NCBI GenBank assembly: GCA_002316835.1
Contig: DCEG01000086.1
Coordinates: forward strand, 13,331 to 47,286
Reading direction: 5' to 3'
Length of the DNA: 33,956 bases
Origin: Bacteroidales bacterium UBA1035
GTDB lineage: Bacteria > Bacteroidota > Bacteroidia > Bacteroidales > Dysgonomonadaceae
The notes beneath the pieces were generated by a model. The model did not search any database and was not told where the DNA came from. It saw only the letters and a program-made list of their open reading frames with translations. The translations under genes and the position numbers were made by a program. Positions 8,575 to 17,222 of the stretch are shown here, one piece after another; positions within the stretch are counted from its first letter, which is position 1; every line of letters starts with the position of its first letter.

Positions 8575-8608
8575 AAGGGAAGTTTTAGAAACTTCCCTTT
8601 TTATTTTT
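8575..8608 (+). terminator. intrinsic terminator of tRNA-fMet
   Basis: AAGGGAAGTTT (8575-8585) and AAACTTCCCTT (8589-8599) form an 11-bp perfect stem with a 3-nt loop, followed by a broken T-run to 8608. The arm's A-tract makes it a plausible terminator for the convergent GH5 gene as well. Confidence 0.9.
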
Positions 8609-8615
8609 GTATGCT

Positions 8616-9707
8616 TCAACTTCTTTTCAACAACTCAAGCATTTTCCTGTCAAGTTTCATTCCTTTGAAGTCTTCATATTTCACATCTTTTCTACCGCTA
8701 TCTATTATACCGAACGAACCTTTCAGGTTCCATAACGACCAACCCCAGCCTTGCTCTTTAAAAACATCAAAAACATCTTCCAACCAAGCTAAAGCTACGG
8801 AATGAGGTGTCTGGTTATGGCATCCCATTTCACCGATATGTACCTTTCCTCCTTTTGCGACCCAGGGTTCCCAGGGTTTTACGGAAGACTCATAGATACT
8901 TTGTCTGTCATAGGTTTTGCCTTCGGCAACCAATGGCCACGAGAGTTGTTCTTCGGGAAACTTATGTACCAAATCCCAATTCACCCAACTGGCACGAAAA
9001 TGCGAGATCAACATCGGATCATATCCTCTTCCACTCTGTACGATATTCGGAATATCGGTAATAGTCATTAATGGCGTTCTGCCAACATCTTTTCCATCAA
9101 CAAAGATCAACCTGTTTGGATCTTCCTTGCGAATAGTGTTTATGAGCCTGCGGGCAACTCTGTCGTATTTCTCCACGCTAACGGATGGAGCTTCGTTAAT
9201 CAGATTAAAGCTCAGCAGTTTACTTGAAACTCCTTTGTAACGCTGTGAAAAATGCCTCCAATGGTGTTCTGCCGCCAGTAGAGGAGCTTCATCTTCGAAC
9301 AAATCGGTGGCCGGTTTTGGCGGATTAATACAATATCCCGGAAGGCGATGGAAGTTGAGATTCACATGTAAATTGTACTGCTTACCAAGTTCTACAGCTT
9401 GGTCAATTTCCTTCATTACTTTTTCATCGATTCGATACCAGTCGTCTTCGCTGCTCCATGTCCAGTAAGAAAGCGGCAATCGGACAAAGTTAAAACCCCA
9501 ATCGGCCATTATTTCAAAGTCCAGTTCGTTAAAAGGACTTTGATTATCGGGATTGAATTTGTTCAACAGATTGAATCCTTTCCATAAAGGAATTTCCAGG
9601 CCTCGTGTTTCATCTATCGATGGCAATGTTCTGCAGGATATACCCGACATTCCGACAGCAGCCAACAAGCCCATTTTCTTTAGAAAATCTCTTCTTTTTA
9701 CTTCCAT
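8616..9707 (-). CDS. glycoside hydrolase family 5 protein, Tat-exported
   Basis: A 363-aa GH5 TIM-barrel hydrolase. The likely acid/base is Glu172 in FNLINEAP and the likely nucleophile Glu293 in HIGEMGCHN, the standard GH5 pair. RLPLSYW near residue 76 and NLNFHRLPGY near 118 are further barrel motifs. The N-terminus has a twin-arginine signal (KRRDFLKK), a hydrophobic stretch and Cys25 in GISC, so it may be a Tat-exported lipoprotein, although the residue at -3 of the cysteine is atypical. GH5 cuts many beta-linked glucans and mannans, so the substrate cannot be called. It shares strand with the mannosidase operon but is cut off from it by the rlpA-like gene and has its own -7 box. Confidence 0.85.
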   Translation of the reverse strand: MEVKRRDFLKKMGLLAAVGMSGISCRTLPSIDETRGLEIPLWKGFNLLNKFNPDNQSPFNELDFEIMADWGFNFVRLPLSYWTWSSEDDWYRIDEKVMKEIDQAVELGKQYNLHVNLNFHRLPGYCINPPKPATDLFEDEAPLLAAEHHWRHFSQRYKGVSSKLLSFNLINEAPSVSVEKYDRVARRLINTIRKEDPNRLIFVDGKDVGRTPLMTITDIPNIVQSGRGYDPMLISHFRASWVNWDLVHKFPEEQLSWPLVAEGKTYDRQSIYESSVKPWEPWVAKGGKVHIGEMGCHNQTPHSVALAWLEDVFDVFKEQGWGWSLWNLKGSFGIIDSGRKDVKYEDFKGMKLDRKMLELLKRS

Positions 9708-9731
9708 ATTTATCGATTAATGAGTCAGCTA

Positions 9732-9739
9732 CAAATATA
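9732..9739 (-). promoter_or_regulatory. -7 box of the GH5 gene
   Basis: TATATTTG on the minus strand, 25 nt before the ATG at 9707. Confidence 0.6.
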
Positions 9740-9822
9740 ATTATTTATAATAAGAGACCGTAACTTTTTAACTCTTTACAGAGAGAAAAAAATGAAAAAT
9801 GTACAAGTTATCATTTTTTTCT

Positions 9823-9830
9823 TAAATTTG
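9823..9830 (+). promoter_or_regulatory. -7 box of the rlpA-like gene
   Basis: TAAATTTG fits TAnnTTTG and ends 27 nt before ATG 9858. It rules out the earlier in-frame ATG at 9792, which would lie upstream of the promoter. Confidence 0.6.
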
Positions 9831-9857
9831 CAGTGTGAAAATCAAAAACAAGAGACA

Positions 9858-10322
9858 ATGAAAAAGTTTTTCTTTTTTATTATCGTGCTGTTGATTAACA
9901 TATTAACTTCCCCCATATTTGCGCAGCAAAAGGGAAAAGCATCGTATTATGCCGACAGGTTTCATGGCAGAAAGACATCGAGTGGCGAGATTTACCACAG
10001 AGACAGTTTGACTTGCGCCCATAAAACTTATCCCTTTGGTACATTACTCGAAGTAAAAAATCCAAAGAACGGAAAAAGTGTTGTAGTAGAGGTAACGGAT
10101 CGAGGGCCGTTCTCCAGAAGCAGGGTTATTGATCTCTCTTATGCTGCAGCCCGACAATTAGGAATACTAAATCAGGGAGTTGCTCACGTTGAGTTGCAGG
10201 AATGGACCTGGAATTTTTTGAAATTTCAACCGATTATTTTCGAGTTCAAAAATATTTTTGTGAATGTCTCGCATCAGACTAAGAAAGAGTTGAAAGTAGA
10301 TAAAGAAAAAGTGCTGAAATAA
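9858..10322 (+). CDS. RlpA-like double-psi beta-barrel protein
   Basis: A 154-aa exported protein with signal peptide MKKFFFFIIVLLINILTSPIFA. After it come GKASYYADRFHGRKTSSGE, CAHKTYPFGTLLEV, VVVEVTDRGPFS and RVIDLSYAAARQLG, the full set of RlpA double-psi barrel motifs, including the His and Asp positions of the RlpA active site. RlpA proteins bind or cleave peptidoglycan strands lacking stem peptides. This one has no SPOR domain, so cannot be recruited that way, and ends with a short tail of about 35 residues of unclear role. The start is at 9858, because the promoter lies inside the longer frame. Its stop codon sits in the loop of the terminator. Confidence 0.88.
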   Translation: MKKFFFFIIVLLINILTSPIFAQQKGKASYYADRFHGRKTSSGEIYHRDSLTCAHKTYPFGTLLEVKNPKNGKSVVVEVTDRGPFSRSRVIDLSYAAARQLGILNQGVAHVELQEWTWNFLKFQPIIFEFKNIFVNVSHQTKKELKVDKEKVLK

Positions 10323-10338
10323 ATTTTCAGCACTTTTT
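10306..10338. terminator. bidirectional terminator between rlpA-like gene and GH92 gene
   Basis: A 14-bp perfect stem: AAAAAGTGCTGAAA (10306-10319) and TTTCAGCACTTTTT (10325-10338). T-tracts lie on both strands. It spans the end of the plus-strand gene and lies 6 nt past the end of the minus-strand one. Confidence 0.92.
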
Positions 10339-10344
10339 CTTTTG

Positions 10345-12630
10345 TTATTTATTTTCGTTAGAAAACGAGTATGGAAAATCAGATTTCCTTGTTCCTCTTG
10401 TCTTATTCGGTTTATCCGACATTTGGACGTCAATTTTAGCTCCATTCATCAAATCCTGATGTTTCACATAATTCTTAGTGTATGTTTTCCCATTTAATTT
10501 AAAGTCGGAGATATATCGTTTTGATTTATCATTCCCCGGAGAATTTATTTGTAAAGTTTTACCATTCTCCAAATGAACAGTCATTTTTTCAAACAAAGGC
10601 GAGCCTAAGATATACTCATCACTTCCGGGGCAAACAGGATAAAATCCCATAGCCGAAAATACATACCATGCTGATGTTTGACCGTTATCTTCATCGCCAC
10701 AATAACCATCAGGCGCCGGAGTATAAAGTTTATCCATCACCTCGCGAGCCCAGTATTGAGCTTTCCACGGTTCTCCAGCATAGTTGTAGAGGTAAACCAT
10801 GTGTTGTATAGGCTGATTCCCATGCGCGTACTGCCCCATATTCATAATTTGCATTTCGCGTATTTCATGAATCGGAAAGCCGTAATAACTATCGTCAAAA
10901 ACAGGAGGCATTTTGAAAACTGAGTCCAGCATATTCACAAATTCCTTATTTCCTCCCATCAAATCGATCAATCCTTGCGGATCATGAAAAACCGACCACG
11001 TGTAATGCCAACTATTACCCTCGGTAAAGGCATCGCCCCATTTCGTTGGACTGAAAGGCGACTGAAATGAGCCATCCTTATTTTTTCCGCGCATCAATTT
11101 ATGTTCGGGCGAATATAAGTTGCGGTAATTCTGGCTACGCTTCGCATAAAGATCAATTTCCGATTTCGGACGATTAAGCGCTTTTGCCAATTTGTAAATT
11201 GTCCAGTCGGCATAAGCATATTCCAGGGTACGGGCAGCGTTTTCGTTGATCTTTACATCGTAAGGAACATATCCTAATGTATTATAATATTCGTGTCCCA
11301 ATCGTCCGGTAGATGAAACCTTTGGATGAACATTTTCCGTTCCGTGAATCATCGCCTTGTATAACGTTTCGATATCGTATCCACGCAATCCTTTTAGATA
11401 TGCATCTGCCACTACCGAAGCCGAATTGTTGCCAATCATAATCCCGCGATGTCCCGGACTTGCCCATTCGGGAAGAAATCCGCTTTCTTTGTACGTATTC
11501 ACCAATCCTTCCTGAATTTCCTTGTTTACAGAAGGATACATCAGGTTTAGCAACGGGAACAGCGCACGGAATGTATCCCAAAAACCGGTATCGGTGTACA
11601 TGAAACCGGGTAAAACCTGTCCATTGTAGGGACTGTAATGAATGATATTTCCTTTCGCATCAATTTCATAAAACTTCCGAGGGAAAAGCGTGGAGCGATA
11701 AAGCGTAGAATAAAATGTGCGTTTATTATCAATATTGCTATCTTCGATCTCTACCTTTCCTAATACCTCATTCCAAGCTTTACGGCCGTCGGATTTCACT
11801 GTTTCAAAATCTTTATTTTCCACTTCTTTCAGGTTTTGCCATGCTTGTTCGTAACTGATAAAAGACGATGCTACACGCGCAGAAATCTTCTCACCCCGTT
11901 GTGTAGAAAATTTCACAATTGCTCCTGAATGCTCACTTTCCGGTTTATCTGAAAGTTTTTTCAATACCTGCGCATTTCTCACATCAAAATGTGTTGTGAA
12001 CGATTTATCGAAAACAACCACGAAATAATTTTTAAAATTGTCAGGAACACCACCACTATTACGTGTTGTATAGCCGATAATCGCATTTTTATCCGGGATT
12101 ACTTCAACGGAAGAACCTTTATCAAAAGCATCAATTATCACATTTGCATTTGCGGTTTCAGGAAACGTGAAACGAAAAATGGCAGCACGTTCCGTGGGTG
12201 TGATTTCTGTAGTAACATCGTAATCTGCCAGATAAACGCTATAATAATAAGGTTTGGCAATTTCGGCTTTGTGTGAAAACCAACTGGCACGCTCTTCTTC
12301 ATCGAAAATCGTTTTATCAACAAGCGGCATAATGGAAAATTGTCCGTAATCGTTCATCCACGGACTGGGTTGATGTGTTTGTTTAAAACCACGTATTTTA
12401 TCGGCATCGTATCGGTAAACCCATCCATCACCCATTTTACCGGTTTGCGGTGTCCAAAAGTTCATTCCCCACGGCACGGCAATGGCCGGATAGGTATTTC
12501 CATTTGAAAGTTCGAATTTAGATTGAGTGCCCATCAAAATGCTCACGTAATCAACCGGTTCATGTTTAACTTGTGCATTAGCTACGAATCCGCCAATCAA
12601 AAAAAGAAGTAATACTAATTTTAATTTCAT
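10345..12630 (-). CDS. GH92 alpha-mannosidase
   Basis: GH92 enzymes are calcium-dependent exo-acting, inverting alpha-mannosidases that mainly remove alpha-1,2, alpha-1,3 or alpha-1,4 mannose. This 761-aa protein has the family's normal length. A signal peptide (MKLKLVLLLFLIGGFVANAQ) sends it out of the cytoplasm. The N-terminal domain has LMGTQSKFELSNGNTYPA and PWGMNFWTPQTG. Catalytic candidates are Glu537 in FTEGNSWHYTW, and Asp646 and Asp648 in CGDEDNGQTSAWY; by memory these align with the acid and base pair of the studied Bacteroides GH92 enzyme BT3990. It lies 12 nt after GH125 and is the last gene of the Lrp-GH76-GH125-GH92 run. Exact linkage preference cannot be read from sequence. Confidence 0.93.
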   Translation of the reverse strand: MKLKLVLLLFLIGGFVANAQVKHEPVDYVSILMGTQSKFELSNGNTYPAIAVPWGMNFWTPQTGKMGDGWVYRYDADKIRGFKQTHQPSPWMNDYGQFSIMPLVDKTIFDEEERASWFSHKAEIAKPYYYSVYLADYDVTTEITPTERAAIFRFTFPETANANVIIDAFDKGSSVEVIPDKNAIIGYTTRNSGGVPDNFKNYFVVVFDKSFTTHFDVRNAQVLKKLSDKPESEHSGAIVKFSTQRGEKISARVASSFISYEQAWQNLKEVENKDFETVKSDGRKAWNEVLGKVEIEDSNIDNKRTFYSTLYRSTLFPRKFYEIDAKGNIIHYSPYNGQVLPGFMYTDTGFWDTFRALFPLLNLMYPSVNKEIQEGLVNTYKESGFLPEWASPGHRGIMIGNNSASVVADAYLKGLRGYDIETLYKAMIHGTENVHPKVSSTGRLGHEYYNTLGYVPYDVKINENAARTLEYAYADWTIYKLAKALNRPKSEIDLYAKRSQNYRNLYSPEHKLMRGKNKDGSFQSPFSPTKWGDAFTEGNSWHYTWSVFHDPQGLIDLMGGNKEFVNMLDSVFKMPPVFDDSYYGFPIHEIREMQIMNMGQYAHGNQPIQHMVYLYNYAGEPWKAQYWAREVMDKLYTPAPDGYCGDEDNGQTSAWYVFSAMGFYPVCPGSDEYILGSPLFEKMTVHLENGKTLQINSPGNDKSKRYISDFKLNGKTYTKNYVKHQDLMNGAKIDVQMSDKPNKTRGTRKSDFPYSFSNENK

Positions 12631-12642
12631 TATTGTAGAATA

Positions 12643-14091
12643 TTAAAAATTCAATAAATGCATTTTATTTTCCTTTTCCAGCTTTAGGATTAATTCGCCA
12701 AAAAGTGTATTTACCCACGCAAACCAAGTTCTTGTAAAATCTGTGGGATCATTTTTGTGAAACGATTCATGCATAAATCCGGTATTAGCATCGGTATTTC
12801 GAAGCATTTTTATACAATATTTTATTTCTTCATCACTTTTACTGGTCATTGCCCGTAAGATAATACTCATGGGCCAAATCATGTCGTAGCCAATATGTGG
12901 TCCTCCGATTCCTTCGCCTGCAGAGCCTTTAAAGAAATACGGATTGTCTTTACTTAACACAAAGTTGCGTGTGTTCCGATAAATTTCGGTATCGTCGCAT
13001 TCACCACCGAGGTATGGAATTGCCAGTAAACTGGGGACATTGGCATCGTCCATCAGATAATAATTTCCAAATCCGTCCACTTCAAATGCATAAATTTGTC
13101 CATGATTGTGATGAGCCGTGATAGTATATTTTTTAACAGCGGCATCTACTTCATCGGCGAGAGATTTACATTCTTTAGCGAAAGAAACATCTTTAGTAAC
13201 CGATTCAGAAATTTCAACCAAGTGACGCAACGATGTCACTGCAAACATATTAGACGGAACCAGAAACCCGAAAGTTGTTGCATCATCCGATGGACGGAAC
13301 GACGAAACGATCAACCCTACAGGGTTCACCGGATTACCTAATCCTTTGTTATTTACAGTGTCCAGTTGACGATCGGTAACACGCAGAAAAGTATAAGGTC
13401 CGTTATTTTCTTTTCTCTGCTGTTCCTTGAACGTTTTCAAAACAATTGCCATTGCTTTTCGCCATTCGTTGTCAAAAACCGAAGTGTCGTTTGTTATCTT
13501 CCAGTAATGATACGCCAAACGAATCGGATAACAAAGTGAATCTATCTCCCACTTACGTTCATGAAGCTCGGGTTTCATATCGGTGTTGTCCGTTATCCAT
13601 TCTCCTTTGGGATTGGGTTCAGCATAAAACGCGTTAGCGTAAGGGTCGATGATAATACATTTAGTTTGTCTGTTGATAACACCCGCGATCATTTGCTTGA
13701 GTTGATTATCCTCATTCGTTAGCGGAAGATAAGGCCAAACCTGAGCCGATGAATCGCGAAGCCACATGGCATCAATATCACCCGTAATTACAAAAGTATC
13801 CGGTTTGCTGTTTTTCATTGAAAAATTAACGGTCGTATCCAATGTATTCGGGAAACAGTTTTCGAACATCCAGGCAAGTTTCTCATCTTTTATTTTGGGT
13901 TTGACCCTCGCTATAGTTGCTTCCACAGCTTTGGACGTAAATTTTCTTTTATTTACCGGCGGGCGTTGAGAAACGTATTTTCCCGGTTGGGTGTTAGTAA
14001 TTACTATTTTTTCTTTAGCCCACGATGGAGTTACAGCCAGAGCCGTCAATCCAAAGGCACTTTTTTTTATAAAACTTCTTCTTGATGTCAT
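12643..14091 (-). CDS. GH125 exo-alpha-1,6-mannosidase
   Basis: GH125 (formerly DUF1237) enzymes remove non-reducing-end alpha-1,6-linked mannose by an inverting mechanism. This 482-aa protein carries the family hallmarks ENCFPNTLDTTV, GDIDAMWLRDSSAQVWPY, EIDSLCYPIRLAYHYW and FGFLVPSNMFAV, and ends with GFMHESFHKNDPTDFTRTWFAW. A twin-arginine signal (SRRSFIKKSAFG) ending near AVTPSWA points to Tat export to the periplasm. It starts 6 nt after GH76 and ends 12 nt before GH92, so the three are almost surely cotranscribed. The role is to strip the alpha-1,6 backbone once GH92 has removed side branches. Confidence 0.93.
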   Translation of the reverse strand: MTSRRSFIKKSAFGLTALAVTPSWAKEKIVITNTQPGKYVSQRPPVNKRKFTSKAVEATIARVKPKIKDEKLAWMFENCFPNTLDTTVNFSMKNSKPDTFVITGDIDAMWLRDSSAQVWPYLPLTNEDNQLKQMIAGVINRQTKCIIIDPYANAFYAEPNPKGEWITDNTDMKPELHERKWEIDSLCYPIRLAYHYWKITNDTSVFDNEWRKAMAIVLKTFKEQQRKENNGPYTFLRVTDRQLDTVNNKGLGNPVNPVGLIVSSFRPSDDATTFGFLVPSNMFAVTSLRHLVEISESVTKDVSFAKECKSLADEVDAAVKKYTITAHHNHGQIYAFEVDGFGNYYLMDDANVPSLLAIPYLGGECDDTEIYRNTRNFVLSKDNPYFFKGSAGEGIGGPHIGYDMIWPMSIILRAMTSKSDEEIKYCIKMLRNTDANTGFMHESFHKNDPTDFTRTWFAWVNTLFGELILKLEKENKMHLLNF

Positions 14092-14097
14092 GTTTGA

Positions 14098-15309
14098 TTA
14101 TTTATTTTTAGCGATATCGGTGAGTTCGGCAAAAAGTTCAATCATACAAGCATTATCGAGCAACCATTTGTATGGTTGTGCCGATTTTTCACTCCAGCTC
14201 TTTCCCAGTAAATTGTTTTCATCGGTTGTGTTGCTCCAAGCAAAATGTGCATTCTCAAGCATCGTTTGAACATACTTCTTATTTCCATCTTCAAAATAAA
14301 GAGCCTTTAACCCTCTGAAAAATATTACATTGAACCAGGGAGAATCGGGATAAAATACCTGATCGCCTGTAGTGGTCGATTTTATTTTAGTAAAATACTG
14401 ATAAGTACCTAAGGCAGTTTTTTGAGCGTCAATCAGATAATTTTTATCGCCTGTAATCCGATAAAGTAAAACTCCGGCCTCAATCATTTGTCCGCTGTTG
14501 TAAGTATATTTTCTCTTATCGATATTACCATTTAGTGCAACATTATCCCAATAAACAAAATCCGACGGATCCAATAAATTGGTCTTTGTCCATTGATAGG
14601 TTTCTATGGCACGAGAAAGGAATTTTTCATCTTTAGTTAATTGGTACAATTTGGCACTAAGCACTGCAGAAGGAGCATTAGAACAAGTGTTCTTGCTGGT
14701 TTTCTTTTGTTCACACCAATAAATTCCACCACCTAAATTATCATCCCATCCACTGTAGATGAAATCGTATATTTCCAACGCCTTATTTAGATACTTTTGA
14801 TTCTTTGTACTGGCATACAATGTACAAAAATCAAGTGCCAGCCACACGTTATCGTCATAAAATCGGTCACTGTGTCCTGCAAAAGTGGCGTAAGATTGAT
14901 ATCCGGCAGGCAAACGAGACGTATCAAAATATTTCTCCAAACCCGGTAGCAACCTGCTTTCCAACAAATCAAGATATTTATACTCTTTTGTAACATTGTA
15001 GAGTGCAGCAGCACCGGAAATAATACCGGAATAGGGCCATAGAAACGAAACTTCCTGATTTTGCTTTTGTATACTCCCATCTGCCAAGTAATCCACTTTA
15101 TTATTAGGATTTACGGGATATGTCTCCAATAATAGGCCGTGTTTGGGTACATCGTAAAGTTTAATAATATTGTTAAGGATATAATCAGCAATTTGCTTTT
15201 CATTTCCTACCCCTTCTACCTTAGTATCAGGACTATTGGCATAACTGCGACAAGATAATAAAGCCAAAAAAATGAAAATGAAGACCGAAGATAATTTTTT
15301 GTAAACCAT
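14098..15309 (-). CDS. GH76 endo-alpha-1,6-mannanase, lipoprotein
   Basis: GH76 enzymes cut inside alpha-1,6-mannan backbones with retention. In this 403-aa protein the paired catalytic aspartates are Asp152 and Asp153 in RFYDDNVWLAL. Other family-like segments are FLWPYSGIISG, GGGIYWCEQ and TYNSGQMIEAGVLLYR. The N-terminus is a lipoprotein signal with Cys20 in LALLSC, so it is likely anchored to the outer membrane. It begins 30 nt after the Lrp/AsnC gene with no recognisable promoter in between. Alternative families with the same alpha/alpha barrel (GH88, GH105) lack the YDDNVW pair in this context. Confidence 0.87.
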   Translation of the reverse strand: MVYKKLSSVFIFIFLALLSCRSYANSPDTKVEGVGNEKQIADYILNNIIKLYDVPKHGLLLETYPVNPNNKVDYLADGSIQKQNQEVSFLWPYSGIISGAAALYNVTKEYKYLDLLESRLLPGLEKYFDTSRLPAGYQSYATFAGHSDRFYDDNVWLALDFCTLYASTKNQKYLNKALEIYDFIYSGWDDNLGGGIYWCEQKKTSKNTCSNAPSAVLSAKLYQLTKDEKFLSRAIETYQWTKTNLLDPSDFVYWDNVALNGNIDKRKYTYNSGQMIEAGVLLYRITGDKNYLIDAQKTALGTYQYFTKIKSTTTGDQVFYPDSPWFNVIFFRGLKALYFEDGNKKYVQTMLENAHFAWSNTTDENNLLGKSWSEKSAQPYKWLLDNACMIELFAELTDIAKNK

Positions 15310-15339
15310 CTAAGTATTAAATAAAATATGAACAATTAT

Positions 15340-15804
15340 TTATGAAAAATCTATCGGTAATTTCTTACGGAATGCATCTTTGAAGCACATAAGTGTTTCG
15401 GTTCGCGCCAGACCAAGTGGTTGAAGTTGGCTATGAATAATTCGAAGTAAATCTTTATTGTTTCTCGCAAATACTTTGATTAACAGGTCGTACTGACCGG
15501 TAGTATAATAACACTCGACTACTTCGGGAATTTTCTCAAGTTCTTTAACTACACCATCAAAAGACGAAGGAGAAACTAAAAATAAACCCACATATGCACA
15601 AGTTTCATAGCCTATCTTTTCAGAATCAAGAATAAATTCTGAGCCTTTTATGACTCCTAAATTTATAAGTTTTTGTACACGCTGATGAATCGCTGCACCC
15701 GATACGCCACACTCTCGCGCAACCTCGAGAAAAGGAATTCGAGCATTGTTTACAATAAGTTTTAAGATTTTTGCATCCAGTTCGTCTAAATCATGATAAG
15801 CCAT
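15340..15804 (-). CDS. Lrp/AsnC-family transcription regulator
   Basis: A 154-aa Lrp/AsnC protein. An N-terminal winged helix (about residues 5-60) contains LDELDAKILKLI and VSGAAIHQRVQKL, and the C-terminal RAM domain has VGLFLV, VVECYYTTGQYDLLIKVFA and the closing ETLMCF. Lrp proteins form dimers and higher oligomers, and sense amino acids or other small molecules through the RAM domain. It is first in a same-strand series leading to GH76, GH125 and GH92, with a -7 box upstream and no obvious promoter in the 30-nt gap behind it. It could autoregulate and control that operon, or simply be an older neighbour whose transcript reads through. Confidence 0.9.
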   Translation of the reverse strand: MAYHDLDELDAKILKLIVNNARIPFLEVARECGVSGAAIHQRVQKLINLGVIKGSEFILDSEKIGYETCAYVGLFLVSPSSFDGVVKELEKIPEVVECYYTTGQYDLLIKVFARNNKDLLRIIHSQLQPLGLARTETLMCFKDAFRKKLPIDFS

Positions 15805-15845
15805 AGTTATACTTTTAAATTGTTAGAAAAATGATATTTTTTTTA

Positions 15846-15853
15846 CAAAAATA
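15846..15853 (-). promoter_or_regulatory. -7 box of the Lrp-led operon
   Basis: TATTTTTG on the minus strand, 42 nt before the start at 15804, in an AT-rich gap. No good -33 TTG was found. Confidence 0.4.
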
Positions 15854-15893
15854 TAAAAAAACGCACATATGACAGGCGAAAACAAATAAATTA

Positions 15894-17084
15894 TCACAAT
15901 TTTAACGAATTTAATGCAATGAAGGCAAATAAAGATGAAGAAGTTAACAACGCTTTTTCGTCGATAAGAAAAGATGATGAATGTAACTTGCCACAAGTTC
16001 CATTTTCATTGGCTACTCCAAATCGATAAAAACAGCACGGGTATTGTTGTGAGAAAAAGCCGAAATCTTCGGCAGTCATGCGTTTGGGATATTCTGAAAC
16101 GTTGGCTTTGCCAAGAAATTCAATAGCTTGCAAACGGACTTTTTCGGTAATTTCGGCATGGCTCACGGTGCAAGGATAGCCGTCGGGCATGCGAATTTGG
16201 CACGTGCAGCCGAAAGCCGCGGCAGTGGATTCGATTATTGACGGAATGAGCGTGAGCATTTTTCGGCGTTCTTCTTCGTCCATACAGCGCAGCGAACCGG
16301 CGAGCATCACTTCCGAGGGAATGACGTTGGTGGCGCCATCGGCAATGAATTTCCCGAAAGAAAACGTCATGGGTTGAAACGGATTGCGCCGACGGCTCAC
16401 GATTTGTTGCAGTGCGACGATGATGTTCGAGGCCGCCAACACCGTGTCGTTCAACTCGTGCGGCAACGCGCCGTGTCCGCCCTGCCCCATCACTTTTATG
16501 TGCACCTCGTCGGCCGATGCCATCACCGTGCCGGTTTGAAAGGCAACCGTTCCGGCAGGCAAATCTACGTAAGCGTGTTGTTTGACGATAAAATCGGGAG
16601 CGAAATCGCGAAACACACCATCTTTCAGCATCAAATCGGCTCCGCCGGGCGATTGCTCTTCGCCGGGTTGGAAAACAAACAGTGCCGTACCCGAAAACTC
16701 GTTTCGCATGGCGTGCACAATTTTTGCCGCGCCCATCAACGATGCTGTGTGAGAATCGTGCCCGCAAGCGTGCATTACACCTTCGGTGCGCGATTTGTAG
16801 GGCACATCGTTTGCCTCGTGAACGGGCAGCGCATCCATATCGGCCACGAAAGCGATGGTTTTTCCGTCGCCCGGTTTTTCGCCTTTCACCCACGCCAATA
16901 TGCCGTGCCCGCCAATATTTGCCCGATAGGGAATGCCTTCGGCAGCTAAAAAATCGGCGATATATTTTGCCGTTTCCACTTCGTGGTACGATAGTTCGGG
17001 ATGTTGGTGTAAATGGCGGTAGTGGCGGATGATTTCGGGGAAAATCGCATCGGCTTGTTCTTTGATTGTTTGTTTGAGGTTCAT
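15894..17084 (-). CDS. M20-family amidohydrolase/N-acyl amino-acid deacylase
   Basis: A 396-aa M20D-type metallohydrolase, related to hippurate hydrolase, IAA-amino acid hydrolase and N-acetyl-diaminopimelate deacetylase. It should split an N-acyl group from an amino acid or peptide in the cytoplasm. Metal and catalytic motifs in order are YRHLHQHPELSYHE, ADMDALPVHE, VMHACGHDSHTA (cysteine and two histidines), FVFQPGEEQSPGGA (the Glu-Glu pair), QHAYVD and MTAEDFGFFSQ. The start is set at MNLKQTIK, because the longer frame's ATG at 17111 lies in the -7 box. The middle of the gene is markedly richer in G+C than its neighbours. Substrate is undetermined. Confidence 0.9.
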   Translation of the reverse strand: MNLKQTIKEQADAIFPEIIRHYRHLHQHPELSYHEVETAKYIADFLAAEGIPYRANIGGHGILAWVKGEKPGDGKTIAFVADMDALPVHEANDVPYKSRTEGVMHACGHDSHTASLMGAAKIVHAMRNEFSGTALFVFQPGEEQSPGGADLMLKDGVFRDFAPDFIVKQHAYVDLPAGTVAFQTGTVMASADEVHIKVMGQGGHGALPHELNDTVLAASNIIVALQQIVSRRRNPFQPMTFSFGKFIADGATNVIPSEVMLAGSLRCMDEEERRKMLTLIPSIIESTAAAFGCTCQIRMPDGYPCTVSHAEITEKVRLQAIEFLGKANVSEYPKRMTAEDFGFFSQQYPCCFYRFGVANENGTCGKLHSSSFLIDEKALLTSSSLFAFIALNSLKL

Positions 17085-17108
17085 AAATACGCGCTTATTC
17101 TGAATGAA

Positions 17109-17116
17109 CAAAAATA
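17109..17116 (-). promoter_or_regulatory. -7 box of the M20 hydrolase gene
   Basis: TATTTTTG on the minus strand, 25 nt before ATG 17084. Confidence 0.55.
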
Positions 17117-17166
17117 GCTATTTTTTCCTAAACAAGCAGCCATAATAAATTATATTATTTGCAATA

Positions 17167-17200
17167 TTATTTTGAAATAAATAATTTTCATCTATCTTTG
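17167..17200 (+). promoter_or_regulatory. higBA promoter with palindromic operator candidate
   Basis: TTG at 17172-17174 and TATCTTTG at 17193-17200 form a -33/-7 pair with an 18-nt gap. A perfect TTATTT-TG-AAATAA palindrome (17167-17180) covers the -33 part. HigA-type antitoxins commonly repress their own promoter by binding a palindrome there, so this is a candidate operator. The region is AT-rich, so a chance palindrome is possible. Confidence 0.5.
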
Positions 17201-17222
17201 TAATTCACAATAAGCAATAAAC

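Noticed and set aside
9792..9857. Earlier start for the rlpA-like gene
   Set aside because: The -7 box at 9823-9830 lies within it, and the later ATG opens a clean signal peptide.
16120..16893. 257-codon frame in another frame of the M20 gene
   Set aside because: It is very Arg-rich, has no family features, and lies fully inside the M20 gene; it is due to high G+C.
16374..16949. 191-codon frame antisense to the M20 gene
   Set aside because: Same cause; no conserved motif or promoter.
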